A stretch of DNA of 50,881 nucleotides from Ruminococcaceae bacterium UBA2656 (GCA_002359465.1 DENA01000015.1:76913-127793); one strand, 5' to 3'. Numbered from the stretch's first letter, positions 8,442 to 17,124 are shown. The notes: a model not told the origin generated them from the letters alone. A program made the numbers and translations.

Positions 8442-9122
8442 TTAGTAACCCATTCCGTCTTTTTTCTCATCTGCCTTTTTTGGCTGTCCGTAGCTTTTAA
8501 AGCTCTCCATAACCGTGTCCATTTCCTCAGCGCTCAGGACGTAGGGGGAACCGACACAGGAAGCTCTCCACTGCATTTCAGCCACAAATTCAAGGTTGAC
8601 GGCCAGGCCAAAGGCTTTGGCAAGGCTTGGACCGCTGGTGACAAGCCCGTGGTTCGCGAGCAGAACGGCTTTGCTTTTGCCAATCGTCTTTTCAACGTTC
8701 TCCGCCAGCTGCTGGGTTCCGAAAGTCGCGTATTCCGCACAGGGAACTTCGGGCACACCGGCGCCGCCGATGACATAGTGAACCGCTTTCAGCGGAACAT
8801 TCAGACATGCCAGCGTTGTGCAGAAGGTGGAATGGGTATGAACGACCGCACGGGCTTCCGGCTTGTTCAGATACATCACCGTATGAAGGCCGTGTTCGCT
8901 GGAAGGCTTCCGATTACCGTCTATAATATTGCCTTTCAAGTCCATTACAACCACATCTTCGGGCTCGGTCTCAAAATAGCCCAGGCCGGAAGGGCTGATT
9001 GCCATATAGCCGGTCGCCGGGTCATAAATGCTGATATTGCCGCTGGTTCCCTTACTCAAGCCGGAAGAGCTCATCTTACGGCCGTATTCCGCGATTTCTT
9101 TTCTTTCTTTTTCCATTAACAT
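8442..9122 (-). CDS. Class II aldolase/adducin family protein (fuculose/ribulose-phosphate aldolase-like)
   Basis: The protein has 226 residues. The zinc-binding histidines of the family are seen at His95 and His97 (VVHTHSTF) and His158 (LLANHGLVTSG). The catalytic acid is Glu76 (PSSEHGLH), and the phosphate-binding loop is TSGNIS near residue 27. The family cleaves ketose-1-phosphates to dihydroxyacetone phosphate and a short aldehyde; some members instead decarboxylate 2-oxo-tetronate phosphates. Both reactions fit this operon, which also encodes polyol, aldehyde and 2-hydroxyacid dehydrogenases. The start is supported by AAAGGAG nine bases upstream. The aldolase role is the simpler reading, and I leave the substrate open. 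Confidence 0.88.
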   Translation of the reverse strand: MLMEKERKEIAEYGRKMSSSGLSKGTSGNISIYDPATGYMAISPSGLGYFETEPEDVVVMDLKGNIIDGNRKPSSEHGLHTVMYLNKPEARAVVHTHSTFCTTLACLNVPLKAVHYVIGGAGVPEVPCAEYATFGTQQLAENVEKTIGKSKAVLLANHGLVTSGPSLAKAFGLAVNLEFVAEMQWRASCVGSPYVLSAEEMDTVMESFKSYGQPKKADEKKDGMGY

Positions 9123-9190
9123 AAATCATTTCTCCTTTTCTCATGCGGGGAACAGCCCCGGCTGATTTATTCCATGCCGACAAAATGCTG

Positions 9191-10246
9191 TCAGCGCTTA
9201 ATGTCTCTCAGGTTCACAACCATATCACTCTTGCCGGTTTCCCAAAACGCTTTGATCGTTCGTGCAAGCAGCAGTGGGGATTTTGGAAGGGCATCCACTA
9301 CGTTGCCCGCATTGTGCGGTGTCATGGTCAGATTGTCCAGTGCCAGAAGCGGGTCATCTTTCGGGATTGGTTCTTCCCAGTACACATCCAGCGCGGCCCC
9401 GCCGATCGTCTTATTCTGCAGCGCATTCACAAACGCGTCCTTATCCAGCACACCGGCACGCGACGTATTGATGAGATAAGCGGTAGGCTTCATCAGGCCG
9501 ATCAGCTTTTCGCCGACACTGTTTTTCGTCTCGGGAGTCAGGCGAAGGTGCAGCGTCACAATGTCCGCCGTTCTGAACAGTTCTTCCTGACCGACCAGAT
9601 GAACCGGAAGCCCCATTTCATCCAGGGACTCCTGTTTGACATACGGATCATAGGCAATGACCTTCATTCCCACACCGGCAGCCTTCTTGGCAACGAGCTT
9701 GCCGATATGTCCCAACCCTACCACGCCCATCGTCATTTCGCACATCGACGTGGTATAGCCGCCGTTCACATACTCCTTGCGCCACTCGCCCTGTTTCAGC
9801 GCCGCGTGCGCGCGGGCGATGTTGCGGGTTTCCGCAAACATAAGTCCAATTGCGAAATCCGAAGTTGCCTCCGCGTTGCGGATGCAGTGGATTACGGGAA
9901 TGTTGTATTTGGTTGCCGCGGCCACGTTCACATGTTCCATACCGCCGCGGCAGGTACCGATCAGTTTCAGTTGCCTGCCGGCCGCGATAAGATCCTCAGG
10001 GACCGGGCAAAAATGCGTCAGCAGAATGTCCGCGTCCACAATCTCACGGTAGACCTCCTCAGGAACTTTTTCCGCGGTAGGGCCGTTTTTTTCTATGTTC
10101 TGTGCTTTCTTCTGGAATTCCTGGCGCGTTTCAGACGGCCACACAATCGGTACGACTGTGTTTTGACCGGGCGTTCCCAGGGATTCCGCCGCCTCTGCCA
10201 GCAGCCGGCAGGGCACGACGATATCGCCGATCACTACAATTTTCAT
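9191..10246 (-). CDS. D-isomer-specific 2-hydroxyacid dehydrogenase
   Basis: About 351 residues from the ATG at 10246 (MKIVVIGDIV), which has AAAGGAA just upstream; an alternative start 11 codons earlier lacks one. The NAD-binding motif GLGHIG lies in VVGLGHIGKLVAKKA. The catalytic triad of the family is present as Arg in INTSRAGVLD, Glu in WEEP and His in TPHNAGN. The substrate domain includes LIGTCRGGMEHVNVAAA. Relatives act on phosphoglycerate, glyoxylate, hydroxypyruvate or 4-phosphoerythronate. It is the first catabolic gene after the PTS permease gene and is separated from it by a strong hairpin. The substrate is unknown; a sugar-acid or C2-C4 hydroxyacid intermediate of the pathway is likely. 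Confidence 0.88.
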   Translation of the reverse strand: MKIVVIGDIVVPCRLLAEAAESLGTPGQNTVVPIVWPSETRQEFQKKAQNIEKNGPTAEKVPEEVYREIVDADILLTHFCPVPEDLIAAGRQLKLIGTCRGGMEHVNVAAATKYNIPVIHCIRNAEATSDFAIGLMFAETRNIARAHAALKQGEWRKEYVNGGYTTSMCEMTMGVVGLGHIGKLVAKKAAGVGMKVIAYDPYVKQESLDEMGLPVHLVGQEELFRTADIVTLHLRLTPETKNSVGEKLIGLMKPTAYLINTSRAGVLDKDAFVNALQNKTIGGAALDVYWEEPIPKDDPLLALDNLTMTPHNAGNVVDALPKSPLLLARTIKAFWETGKSDMVVNLRDIKR

Positions 10247-10269
10247 AGAGTTTCCTTTCTCTCTTAAAC

Positions 10270-10310
10270 AAGCATTCATTCTGCCGCCTAAAACGTCAGA
10301 ATGAATGCTT
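10270..10310 (-). repeat. Perfect intercistronic hairpin between PTS IIC and the catabolic genes
   Basis: Arms of 14 bases (10270-10283 and 10297-10310, AAGCATTCATTCTG) enclose a 13-base loop. It lies in the 104-base gap after the IIC gene. There is no long U-tract on the minus strand, so it may act as a partial terminator or as an mRNA 3'-end stabiliser that sets transporter and enzyme levels apart. Confidence 0.7.
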
Positions 10311-10350
10311 TTCCGTCAGTCTCTCATACTATAAATTTTCCCAGGCAGGT

Positions 10351-11787
10351 TCAGGCGTTGACAGCAGGCTGAGGAGCGACATACGCCTCACCCAAAGCAC
10401 CCTTTTCCAGATATTCTTGAACAGAGACCTTATTTTTCTTATACAGGACAAACAATACCAGATACACTGCAACCACCGCGAAGATGATAACCGGATTCAT
10501 GGTCAGGAATGCCATGGTAATGATACCGGCCGTGCAGTTGGACATGATAAAGCCAATGATGAGCGTACCCCCCGCCAAGGCAGTGGTAGCCGCTTCAAAG
10601 CCGGCTCCGGCCGCTACCTGGGTAAAGACGGTTGCCCAATAGGAAGCCATCATAATCTTCGCACTGAACACGATGCATCCCATCAGCCAGGATTTTACAA
10701 TGTTGCCATTGCTCAGGCAGACGGGGATTTCAACCATGTAGGGCAGAGAAGGCAGTACCATAACGGGGATGACCACATTGCCCGGCAGTAGGAAGGCAAG
10801 CAGAACGGCAAAAGGAATTACCAGAAGGCCGGTTGTCAGGGTAGCCGGCTCGCCATAGCCCAGCGCGTCGTTGACGGCGATGATAAATTCACGGTCCTTG
10901 CCGTATTTGCTGTTCTTCAAGGTCTTGCGGGAATAATCGGTCAATGTTGTGAATCCGGAAGCAAACAGTCCCGCAACCTTCGGGAAAATCGCCATAACTG
11001 CGGAGCAGGTCACGGATACGTTGACAACCTGTCCCCAGGCGGCCATGCTGTTCAGCGTGGTGATGTTGCCGACTACGCCCAGAATAATGCCGACAATCAG
11101 TCCTATGTACATTGGTTCGCCCATAAATCCGATCTTCTTGCGGATCGTAACGGGATCGGCCTTAATTTTGTCCATTCCCAGCTTGCTGAACAAAACATTC
11201 AGCACGAGGTACATGGGAGCGTCGCCGTTGTGGTGCGGCGCGGTCATTGCGCAGGAAGGATAATGGTAATAGGTGGACCATCTCTTTTGCAGGACCTCTG
11301 CAATCAGCAGGGTAACCAGATTGATAAAGAGCATCAGCACAAACGCCATCGGCAGATTGTGCGTAAGCTGGTACATCATGGAACCCCATACAATGATGGA
11401 ATAATTGTTCCACAGGTCGGACGGCATAAAGATATCGGTCCATTTGACCAGCCAAAGCACAATCTGGAAAATCAGGCCGACGCCGATAAACATCATACCG
11501 ATGTTGGTGGAGTAGGCAACGGAGGCAACAGCCTGCCAGCCAATGTCAAGCGCGGGCAGATTCAGGCCGCTCGCCTTTACAATCTGTTTTACCAGCGGGG
11601 ACAGCACGGCCCCGAACTCGGTGGTGATAAAAGCCATGCCTTTCAGGCCGACACCGATGAGAACAGCCGATGAAAAGGCTTTTTTCGTAGGCGCCTTGAA
11701 CAGCTTGCAAATAACAAAAATAATAAGGGGTACCGTGATATAGTTGCCAAAGGTGTCAAATACACTTTTCAATACTGTAAAAAACAT
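10351..11787 (-). CDS. PTS galactitol-family permease, IIC component
   Basis: A 478-residue integral membrane protein with about ten to twelve hydrophobic segments. Its features match the galactitol/SgcC IIC family: an opening FDTFGNYITVPLIIFVICKLFKAP, the loop MYQLTHNLPMAFVLML, the IGFMGEPMYIGLIVGIILG segment and the VNDALGYGEPATLTTGLLVIP segment, which probably lines the substrate site. It moves a polyol or related sugar into the cell while IIB phosphorylates it. It is encoded directly downstream of IIB (64-base gap) in an operon with IIA, Enzyme I and HPr. Galactitol-family permeases take galactitol, pentitols and other substrates, so the name gives only the family. Confidence 0.9.
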   Translation of the reverse strand: MFFTVLKSVFDTFGNYITVPLIIFVICKLFKAPTKKAFSSAVLIGVGLKGMAFITTEFGAVLSPLVKQIVKASGLNLPALDIGWQAVASVAYSTNIGMMFIGVGLIFQIVLWLVKWTDIFMPSDLWNNYSIIVWGSMMYQLTHNLPMAFVLMLFINLVTLLIAEVLQKRWSTYYHYPSCAMTAPHHNGDAPMYLVLNVLFSKLGMDKIKADPVTIRKKIGFMGEPMYIGLIVGIILGVVGNITTLNSMAAWGQVVNVSVTCSAVMAIFPKVAGLFASGFTTLTDYSRKTLKNSKYGKDREFIIAVNDALGYGEPATLTTGLLVIPFAVLLAFLLPGNVVIPVMVLPSLPYMVEIPVCLSNGNIVKSWLMGCIVFSAKIMMASYWATVFTQVAAGAGFEAATTALAGGTLIIGFIMSNCTAGIITMAFLTMNPVIIFAVVAVYLVLFVLYKKNKVSVQEYLEKGALGEAYVAPQPAVNA

Positions 11788-11851
11788 AATTCCTAACCTT
11801 CCTCTTTTCGGTAGTTTCTTCTGAAAAAGGGAACCTCCCGCGTACGCCGCT

Positions 11852-12154
11852 TTATCCCAGATCCAGCTTGCTTAGCACAGCAAGAAGCTCCTCCACAAAC
11901 TCGTCCTCGTTGATTCCGACCAAAAAGCCCGTCGCATTCAGTACCGGGATACCATAAATGTCATCCACCGGGCTTGTGTAGGCGATCAGATCATAGCCGC
12001 CGTTCGCCACCGCAAGCTCCACGCCGCCGGGCGCGACTTCCGTGGACTCCATTTTGTACCCGTGTTCCGCCAATACATCCTCCAGTTTGGATGACAGCAT
12101 CGCAGAACTGACTGTGCCGGAACCGCATACCGATAAAACCTTTACTGCTCGCAT
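11852..12154 (-). CDS. PTS galactitol-family IIB component
   Basis: About 100 residues. The phosphorylation loop at the N-terminus is VLSVCGSGTVSSAML, where the Cys (residue 10 counted from the ATG at 12154) is the expected phosphoacceptor from IIA. The rest has the IIB Rossmann-like pattern (AEHGYKMESTEVAPGGVELA, YDLIAYTS). A TTG one codon earlier is possible; GGGAGGAG supports either start. It is a cytoplasmic subunit acting with the IIC encoded next and the IIA encoded 22 bases upstream. Confidence 0.9.
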   Translation of the reverse strand: MRAVKVLSVCGSGTVSSAMLSSKLEDVLAEHGYKMESTEVAPGGVELAVANGGYDLIAYTSPVDDIYGIPVLNATGFLVGINEDEFVEELLAVLSKLDLG

Positions 12155-12176
12155 CAAGATTCTCCTCCCTTTGTTG

Positions 12177-12662
12177 TTATGATTCGTCTTCCAAAGAGTT
12201 CAGGCACTGCATGATTTCCGCCTTGCTCTTAGAATCCTTCAACTTTTCCAGCAACTCACTGTTTTGAATGATCTTCATGATCTTTTTCAGCATACCTATC
12301 TGCTGCTTGGAATCCTTGACCACCAACGGCAGAATGATTTCACAATTCAGCGTGGTTTCCTTATCACCCATCATATGAAATTCGACCGGTTTCCGCGGAA
12401 TAATGACCCCGACTGCCGGCCTGATTACCAGCTTGTTATTCGTATGCGGGATAGCAAGGTTAATCTTCTTTCCAGGCAGCCCGGTGGGCAGGGTTCTTTC
12501 GCGTTCAATCACCGCGTCTCCGTATCCCGGCATGACGTATCCGGATTCTTCAAAGCGGGTAGCCATCAGCCGGATACAATCCTCGTCGCTGTTTACATTC
12601 GCATCCAAAACGATAAGCCGTTCATCCAGTAATGCTCCTATTATAGCCGCCTCCTCTTTCAT
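12177..12662 (-). CDS. PTS IIA component, fructose/mannitol/galactitol type
   Basis: The protein has 161 residues and a single PTS_EIIA type 2 domain. The active histidine is in NLAIPHTN (about His93), the motif that takes phosphate from HPr. Flanking conserved features are MATRFEESGYVMPGYGDAVIERE before it and LILPLVVKDSKQQIGMLKKIMKII after it. It passes phosphate to the IIB Cys. The gap of 139 bases before it is the largest inside the regulon and could hold an internal promoter, though I found no strong -35/-10 pair. The gap does contain a 21-base imperfect palindrome (TATGT...ACATA). The ATG has only a weak Shine-Dalgarno. Confidence 0.9.
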   Translation of the reverse strand: MKEEAAIIGALLDERLIVLDANVNSDEDCIRLMATRFEESGYVMPGYGDAVIERERTLPTGLPGKKINLAIPHTNNKLVIRPAVGVIIPRKPVEFHMMGDKETTLNCEIILPLVVKDSKQQIGMLKKIMKIIQNSELLEKLKDSKSKAEIMQCLNSLEDES

Positions 12663-12801
12663 TTCTCTTCAACCAGTTGATATGAATATGTCGCTGTTTA
12701 CAACATACCATATTACGTCTTTACAAGAAAGACCAAGTTTTTTCACAGATTGTACAGTTAATTTTGCAATAGTCTGAGCTATTTTGTGCAAACAGGCACA
12801 C

Positions 12802-13293
12802 TTAGTAACAAATTATTTGCAGCAGCGCAAACGCAGAAATCACCGCGGCAGCAACACGAATGATTATTTTCGTTTTATAAATACCGAATTTCTGGTAACG
12901 CTCATACCGGGTAAAGACCAGAGGACATACGCAGGCGGCAATGCCCATTCCAAGCAAAGGCAGATAGGTCCACCGTGTTGCTGTCTGTAAGGAAAGCAGA
13001 ACCAAATTCGCCACTACAAGAGTCAGCAGCACCATATAGAACGGCGTCCGGCCGTGCGAATCGTATTCCACAAACTGCCTTGTCTTGTCCAGGCACTCCG
13101 CGCTGCAGCAGGGCAGCTCGTGTTCAGCACCCTGATTGATGATATATTGCCTGCAGAGCGTCGGTTTTCCGCAATACAGGCAGGGCTCCTCCTGTATTGT
13201 CCTGGCAGCGCGTTCTTTTTCTTTCTGTTTTCTTGCCTCCTGCGCTTTGGCCGCCTCTCTGCTTTCTGCACGCCTTTTGGCTTCTGATTTCAT
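12802..13293 (-). CDS. Unrecognised zinc-ribbon membrane protein inside the PTS operon
   Basis: I do not recognise this 163-residue protein. Residues 1-35 are a highly charged Lys/Arg/Glu/Ala helix, probably a coiled coil. Residues 38-67 hold a probable metal site with Cys38, 41, 47, 62, 63 and 67 (CLYCGKPTLC, then CCSAEC). Three hydrophobic segments follow at about 84-102, 109-126 and 143-162. The gene begins 13 bases after the Enzyme I stop with a good Shine-Dalgarno (GGAAGGGG), so it is co-transcribed with ptsI and lies before IIA. Its topology would place the cysteine domain next to the membrane. A link to the PTS is suggested only by position. Confidence 0.75.
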   Translation of the reverse strand: MKSEAKRRAESREAAKAQEARKQKEKERAARTIQEEPCLYCGKPTLCRQYIINQGAEHELPCCSAECLDKTRQFVEYDSHGRTPFYMVLLTLVVANLVLLSLQTATRWTYLPLLGMGIAACVCPLVFTRYERYQKFGIYKTKIIIRVAAAVISAFALLQIICY

Positions 13294-13306
13294 CCGGCAC
13301 CCCTTC

Positions 13307-15028
13307 CTATTCCGCGGTATGCTCCGCTAGCAGTCTTTTTACTTCTTCGATGCTGTCGCTGGCAAGCACCTGTTCCGTCAGGCCGGAAAGCTTGCCCAGA
13401 TCATATTGACCAATCAGGTATTTGACTCTGCCCACCTGTTTTGGCACGACACTGAACTCGTCCAGTCCCATTGCCAGCAGAAGCGGCGTCAGCCTCTCAT
13501 CCGAGGCGACCTCACCGCACATGCCGACGGGAATCCCCTCCTTATGCGCATTCCGGATGACCAGATCAATAGAGCGCAGCACTGAAAGATTGCAGGGGTC
13601 ATACAGATGCTGGACGCTCTCATTCATCCGGTCGGTCGCCGTGGTGTATTGGATCAGGTCGTTAGTGCCGATAGAGAAAAACGCGGCTTCCTTTGCCAGT
13701 TTGTCACTGATAAGAACCGAGGCCGGCGTTTCAATCATGATGCCGACGGGAATATTTTCTTCAAAGTCGATTTTTTCAGCACGGAGCAGCGCTTTGGCTT
13801 TTTCCACCATCTTTTTTGCCTGCCTCAGTTCCTCCAGTGTTACAATCATGGGAAACATAATCTTTATATTTCCAAAAGCGGAAGCACGAAGAATTGCGCG
13901 CAGCTGCGTGAGAAAAACCTCCTCGCGGTCAAGGCAAATGCGGATTGCCCGGTAACCCAGAAACGGATTGTTCTCTTTTGGGATTTTCATGTAATCGAGC
14001 TGCTTGTCCCCGCCGATATCCAGTGTTCGGATAATGACCTCTTTCCCCTGCGCACTTTCCGCAATCTTCCGATACGTCCGGAACTGCAACTCCTCATCCG
14101 GATAATCATGCTGGTCCATAAAGAGGAACTCGGTGCGGAACAGGCCCACACCGTCACACTGTTCCACCCGGAAATTCCGCAGGCTTTCGGCATCGCCGGA
14201 ATTCATGCAGACAGCCACTTTGTGCCCGTCCACCGTAACAGCCGGTTTTTCCGCCATGGCGGCATAGAGCTTTTTCCGCTCGTCTATCCCGGTTTTTTCC
14301 TTGAGAAAATCGCGCACGAAAGCCTCGTCCGGCTCCAAAACCCCGTAGCCGCGGTCGCCGTCAATAAAAATTGTCTGACCGGAACGGGCTTCCTGCATGA
14401 TCCCGGCTGCGCCCACAACTGCCGGAATGCCCAGCGTTTTCGCCAGAATGACGACATGGGAAGTAATTCCGCCCTTTTCGGTTATAAAGCCCCGCAAAAA
14501 ACGCTTGTCAATGCGGATGGTGTCCTCCGGGGAAAGATCCTCCGCCACCAGAATAAAAGATTCGCGCATATTCTGCGTTTCCTGCCCGGTTCCGGTCACC
14601 CCATTGAGACGCCGGATCACCTCGTCACATACATTGCGGATGTCGTTTGACCGCTCCTGCATGTAAGCGTCTGACATAGAAGCAAATTTGGCGCTGATTT
14701 TTTCCTTTTCCTGTTCAATCGCGTAATCAATGCCGATATGTTCTTCCCGCACCGTTTGGATGGGGTTTTTAAATAAAAAGTCGTCTTCAACAATCGTACG
14801 GTATGCTTTAAAAATACCGGCGGTTTTCTCTCCTGCATCAGCCAGCGCGGTATGGTACAGTTTCTCCAACTCCCCGGCATATTCGCACCGCACTTTTTCA
14901 AAACGTTTTATTTCCTGTTCACAGTCATCCACAGCCTTTTTTTCCAATATCAGCTTCTGTCTGTGCAGAATCACCGTCTGTGATACATCGCGTCCTCCCG
15001 CTCCCGCGAGGCCGGTAAATTTTTTCAT
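13307..15028 (-). CDS. ptsI: Phosphoenolpyruvate-protein phosphotransferase (PTS Enzyme I)
   Basis: At 573 residues it is full length for Enzyme I. The phosphohistidine loop GGITSHVVILAKTLGIPAVVG places the active His at 191. The C-terminal PEP-binding TIM barrel has FRTEFLFMD, GGDKQLDYM, FSIGTNDLIQYTTATDR and the catalytic Cys in VGMCGEVASD. It takes phosphate from PEP and gives it to HPr. The start has AAGGAG 12 bases upstream. Its first 104 bases overlap the 3' end of the PRD-activator frame. An Enzyme I and an HPr gene inside an operon for one sugar suggest that this strain's PTS is dedicated to, or induced with, this substrate. Confidence 0.95.
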   Translation of the reverse strand: MKKFTGLAGAGGRDVSQTVILHRQKLILEKKAVDDCEQEIKRFEKVRCEYAGELEKLYHTALADAGEKTAGIFKAYRTIVEDDFLFKNPIQTVREEHIGIDYAIEQEKEKISAKFASMSDAYMQERSNDIRNVCDEVIRRLNGVTGTGQETQNMRESFILVAEDLSPEDTIRIDKRFLRGFITEKGGITSHVVILAKTLGIPAVVGAAGIMQEARSGQTIFIDGDRGYGVLEPDEAFVRDFLKEKTGIDERKKLYAAMAEKPAVTVDGHKVAVCMNSGDAESLRNFRVEQCDGVGLFRTEFLFMDQHDYPDEELQFRTYRKIAESAQGKEVIIRTLDIGGDKQLDYMKIPKENNPFLGYRAIRICLDREEVFLTQLRAILRASAFGNIKIMFPMIVTLEELRQAKKMVEKAKALLRAEKIDFEENIPVGIMIETPASVLISDKLAKEAAFFSIGTNDLIQYTTATDRMNESVQHLYDPCNLSVLRSIDLVIRNAHKEGIPVGMCGEVASDERLTPLLLAMGLDEFSVVPKQVGRVKYLIGQYDLGKLSGLTEQVLASDSIEEVKRLLAEHTAE

Positions 15029-17102
15029 TTATGCAATGCTCCTTGTCATTTTGATATAGTTGTTTAATTCCATTGACGTGATTAGGGTCATTGAAATAGT
15101 GGTAGATGCTTTCGAGTACCGCCCAGTGTGAATAAGAGTCCTTTGTTGCAAGTCCCACCAGAATGCCGGCATTCTCTCCGTCAGGGCAGTTCAGGCCTTT
15201 GGGCGCCAGTGCGATGCAGACATCTATTTCGGGATTCGCGTCCCCCTGAAGGGGAAAATGCACCAGCACGACATCCCCCTGAATGCGGTAGGTCTGAAGC
15301 TTCTTATTCTGCACCAGATTAAGCATTCTCTGCGCAAGGCGCTGACCTGCTGCTCCCTGCCGCAGCAGCTTGCTGCAGCTGAGAAGGGTCTGATTCAGGT
15401 CCGCCGTATCCGGGAGTACCAAAAACCGGTTCTGTTCAATCTTCTCATAGAAAATATCGCTTTTGGCGCGGGGCTGTTTGCCGCGTTCTTTTTCCTCAAA
15501 ATATCGGAAAAGGTCGAGATACAGCTTATCGTCCTGCACATTCCCGTCAACACTGCCTTTTACGCGCTTTATAATTTCGCATATCATTTGGTCATAACGG
15601 GCGACGGAGCGGTCGCCGCGCAGGATTTCCATAATGCGGCGCTGGGTGTTTTCCGTGATGATGGGCCCGGTTTCCACAATTTTTGTGCAGGAAAAGCTTT
15701 TGTTCAGCGGCACCAGAGAAACCACCAGGGCATAATCCCCCAGCATCCATTCGCGGAGCTTGCTCTGGCTGATCACGCGGTAGTCCAGCGAAAGGCCAAA
15801 CAGATCCTGCAGCTGTTCCCGCATTAATACGGCAACCGCCATGTTCTCTGCTCCCACAATCAGCACACCCTTGCTGTCCGCATTTTCCTTAACCAGATAT
15901 TTTTCGCTGAGATTACTGACAAAATAAACACACAGATACGCCAGCTCATCTTCCGAGATTCCTCCTGCGGGAAGATCTATCTTTGCCTCCTGTAAGGCTT
16001 TGCGGGTAAAATCAAACACAAACGGATACATGGCTTTAATATCCTTGACCAAAGGATTTTTATCAGGGATGCCGTATTTGATTCGGTAATACATGGGGCG
16101 GATATGATGGCTGAGCTGCTTCTGCAGCCGCTCGCGGTTTGGAAACGAAAGGCAGGCGATGCGCTCGAAACTCAGCACCAGTTCCTCCGCAAATCCCGTT
16201 ATAAAAGTATCCTCCTGTTCCTGAGAGAGAAAATCCGTGGTCTGAATGCCAAGAAACAGCGTCGTAATATAATAGGTCTCCTGCATGGCGACCTCCACTC
16301 CATGGACACGCAGCTTTTGAAGGCTGAACTCTACCGAGCGGAACGAAAGGCTCTTCATTAAGGCCAACTGCTCATCGCTGCTCAGCTGAATGATATTGCC
16401 CTTGCTGCTGCGAATCCAGGACACCTGAATCATCATTCCGATCAATTCAATGTTTGCCAGAATATAATCGCCGTGAATATCTGTTTCGTACTGCTTGATC
16501 AGGCAGCGGCACAGTTCACCGAAATCAATTTCATTGTGATAAAGGCGGACAAGACTTTTTTGCAGAAAATTATGGATACACGTCTGACAGCCGGGACTTG
16601 ACAGCATTTGGAACTGCTCTCCCAGCATTTTCCGGATGGTCATTTCCTCACCCAGAATCAGATAACCGGATTTGATGGTACTGTTCAGGGAAAGCCCCCA
16701 TCCGTCCAGCATGGCACGAACTTCCCTGATGTCGCTCAGGACGGTGTTTTTACTCACTCCAAACAGCTCCATCAGGTGGTTGATCGTAATGATTTTACTG
16801 GAAAGTGAAATATGTACAACCTCCATTGCACGGCGCTCTTCCACTGAAAAAAAGTAAGTCGTCCCCTCCCGCAGCTGTTGATCCAGCGCTGCCGCATCCG
16901 GCACTTCCGCACGGATGACCTGCCCGGAAATGACTACTTTTCCCAGCCTATAATGTTTTAGCCAATCATTGATTTTCTCCAAATCGTAATACATGGTACG
17001 TTTTCCCACGCCCAGCTTTTCAAGGAACTCCTCGGGTGCAACACCATTTTCCGTCGTCAGCAGGACGCGCAAAATATAAGTCTGCCTGCTCTTAAGTTCC
17101 AT
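14925..17102 (-). CDS. BglG/MtlR-family PTS-controlled transcriptional activator (HTH-PRD-PRD-IIB-IIA)
   Basis: A 725-residue regulator. In order it has an N-terminal HTH (about 5-60), an Mga-like HTH (about 90-150, LMELFGVSKNTVLSDIREV), two PRD domains (about 180-410), a IIB-like domain and a IIA-like domain with His in VVLVHFPLQG. In PRD2 the first regulatory His is kept (HIRPMYYRIKYGI), but the second site reads YLCVYF where a His is usual. The IIB-like loop VLIVGAENMAV lacks the usual Cys. The architecture is that of DNA-binding activators rather than RNA antiterminators. Its last 34 codons run in another frame over the start of ptsI, so the true C-terminus is uncertain. It is 22 bases after the HPr gene. 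Confidence 0.88.
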   Translation of the reverse strand: MELKSRQTYILRVLLTTENGVAPEEFLEKLGVGKRTMYYDLEKINDWLKHYRLGKVVISGQVIRAEVPDAAALDQQLREGTTYFFSVEERRAMEVVHISLSSKIITINHLMELFGVSKNTVLSDIREVRAMLDGWGLSLNSTIKSGYLILGEEMTIRKMLGEQFQMLSSPGCQTCIHNFLQKSLVRLYHNEIDFGELCRCLIKQYETDIHGDYILANIELIGMMIQVSWIRSSKGNIIQLSSDEQLALMKSLSFRSVEFSLQKLRVHGVEVAMQETYYITTLFLGIQTTDFLSQEQEDTFITGFAEELVLSFERIACLSFPNRERLQKQLSHHIRPMYYRIKYGIPDKNPLVKDIKAMYPFVFDFTRKALQEAKIDLPAGGISEDELAYLCVYFVSNLSEKYLVKENADSKGVLIVGAENMAVAVLMREQLQDLFGLSLDYRVISQSKLREWMLGDYALVVSLVPLNKSFSCTKIVETGPIITENTQRRIMEILRGDRSVARYDQMICEIIKRVKGSVDGNVQDDKLYLDLFRYFEEKERGKQPRAKSDIFYEKIEQNRFLVLPDTADLNQTLLSCSKLLRQGAAGQRLAQRMLNLVQNKKLQTYRIQGDVVLVHFPLQGDANPEIDVCIALAPKGLNCPDGENAGILVGLATKDSYSHWAVLESIYHYFNDPNHVNGIKQLYQNDKEHCINEKIYRPRGSGRTRCITDGDSAQTEADIGKKGCG

Positions 17103-17124
17103 TTATGCCTCCCGTCTTCCGCCG

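Noticed and set aside
9143..10267. 374-codon plus-strand open frame
   Set aside because: It lies antisense to the clear 2-hydroxyacid dehydrogenase gene, has a His/Arg-rich composition typical of shadow frames and no Shine-Dalgarno.
13607..14650. 347-codon plus-strand open frame
   Set aside because: It is antisense to ptsI, whose conserved motifs all lie on the minus strand.
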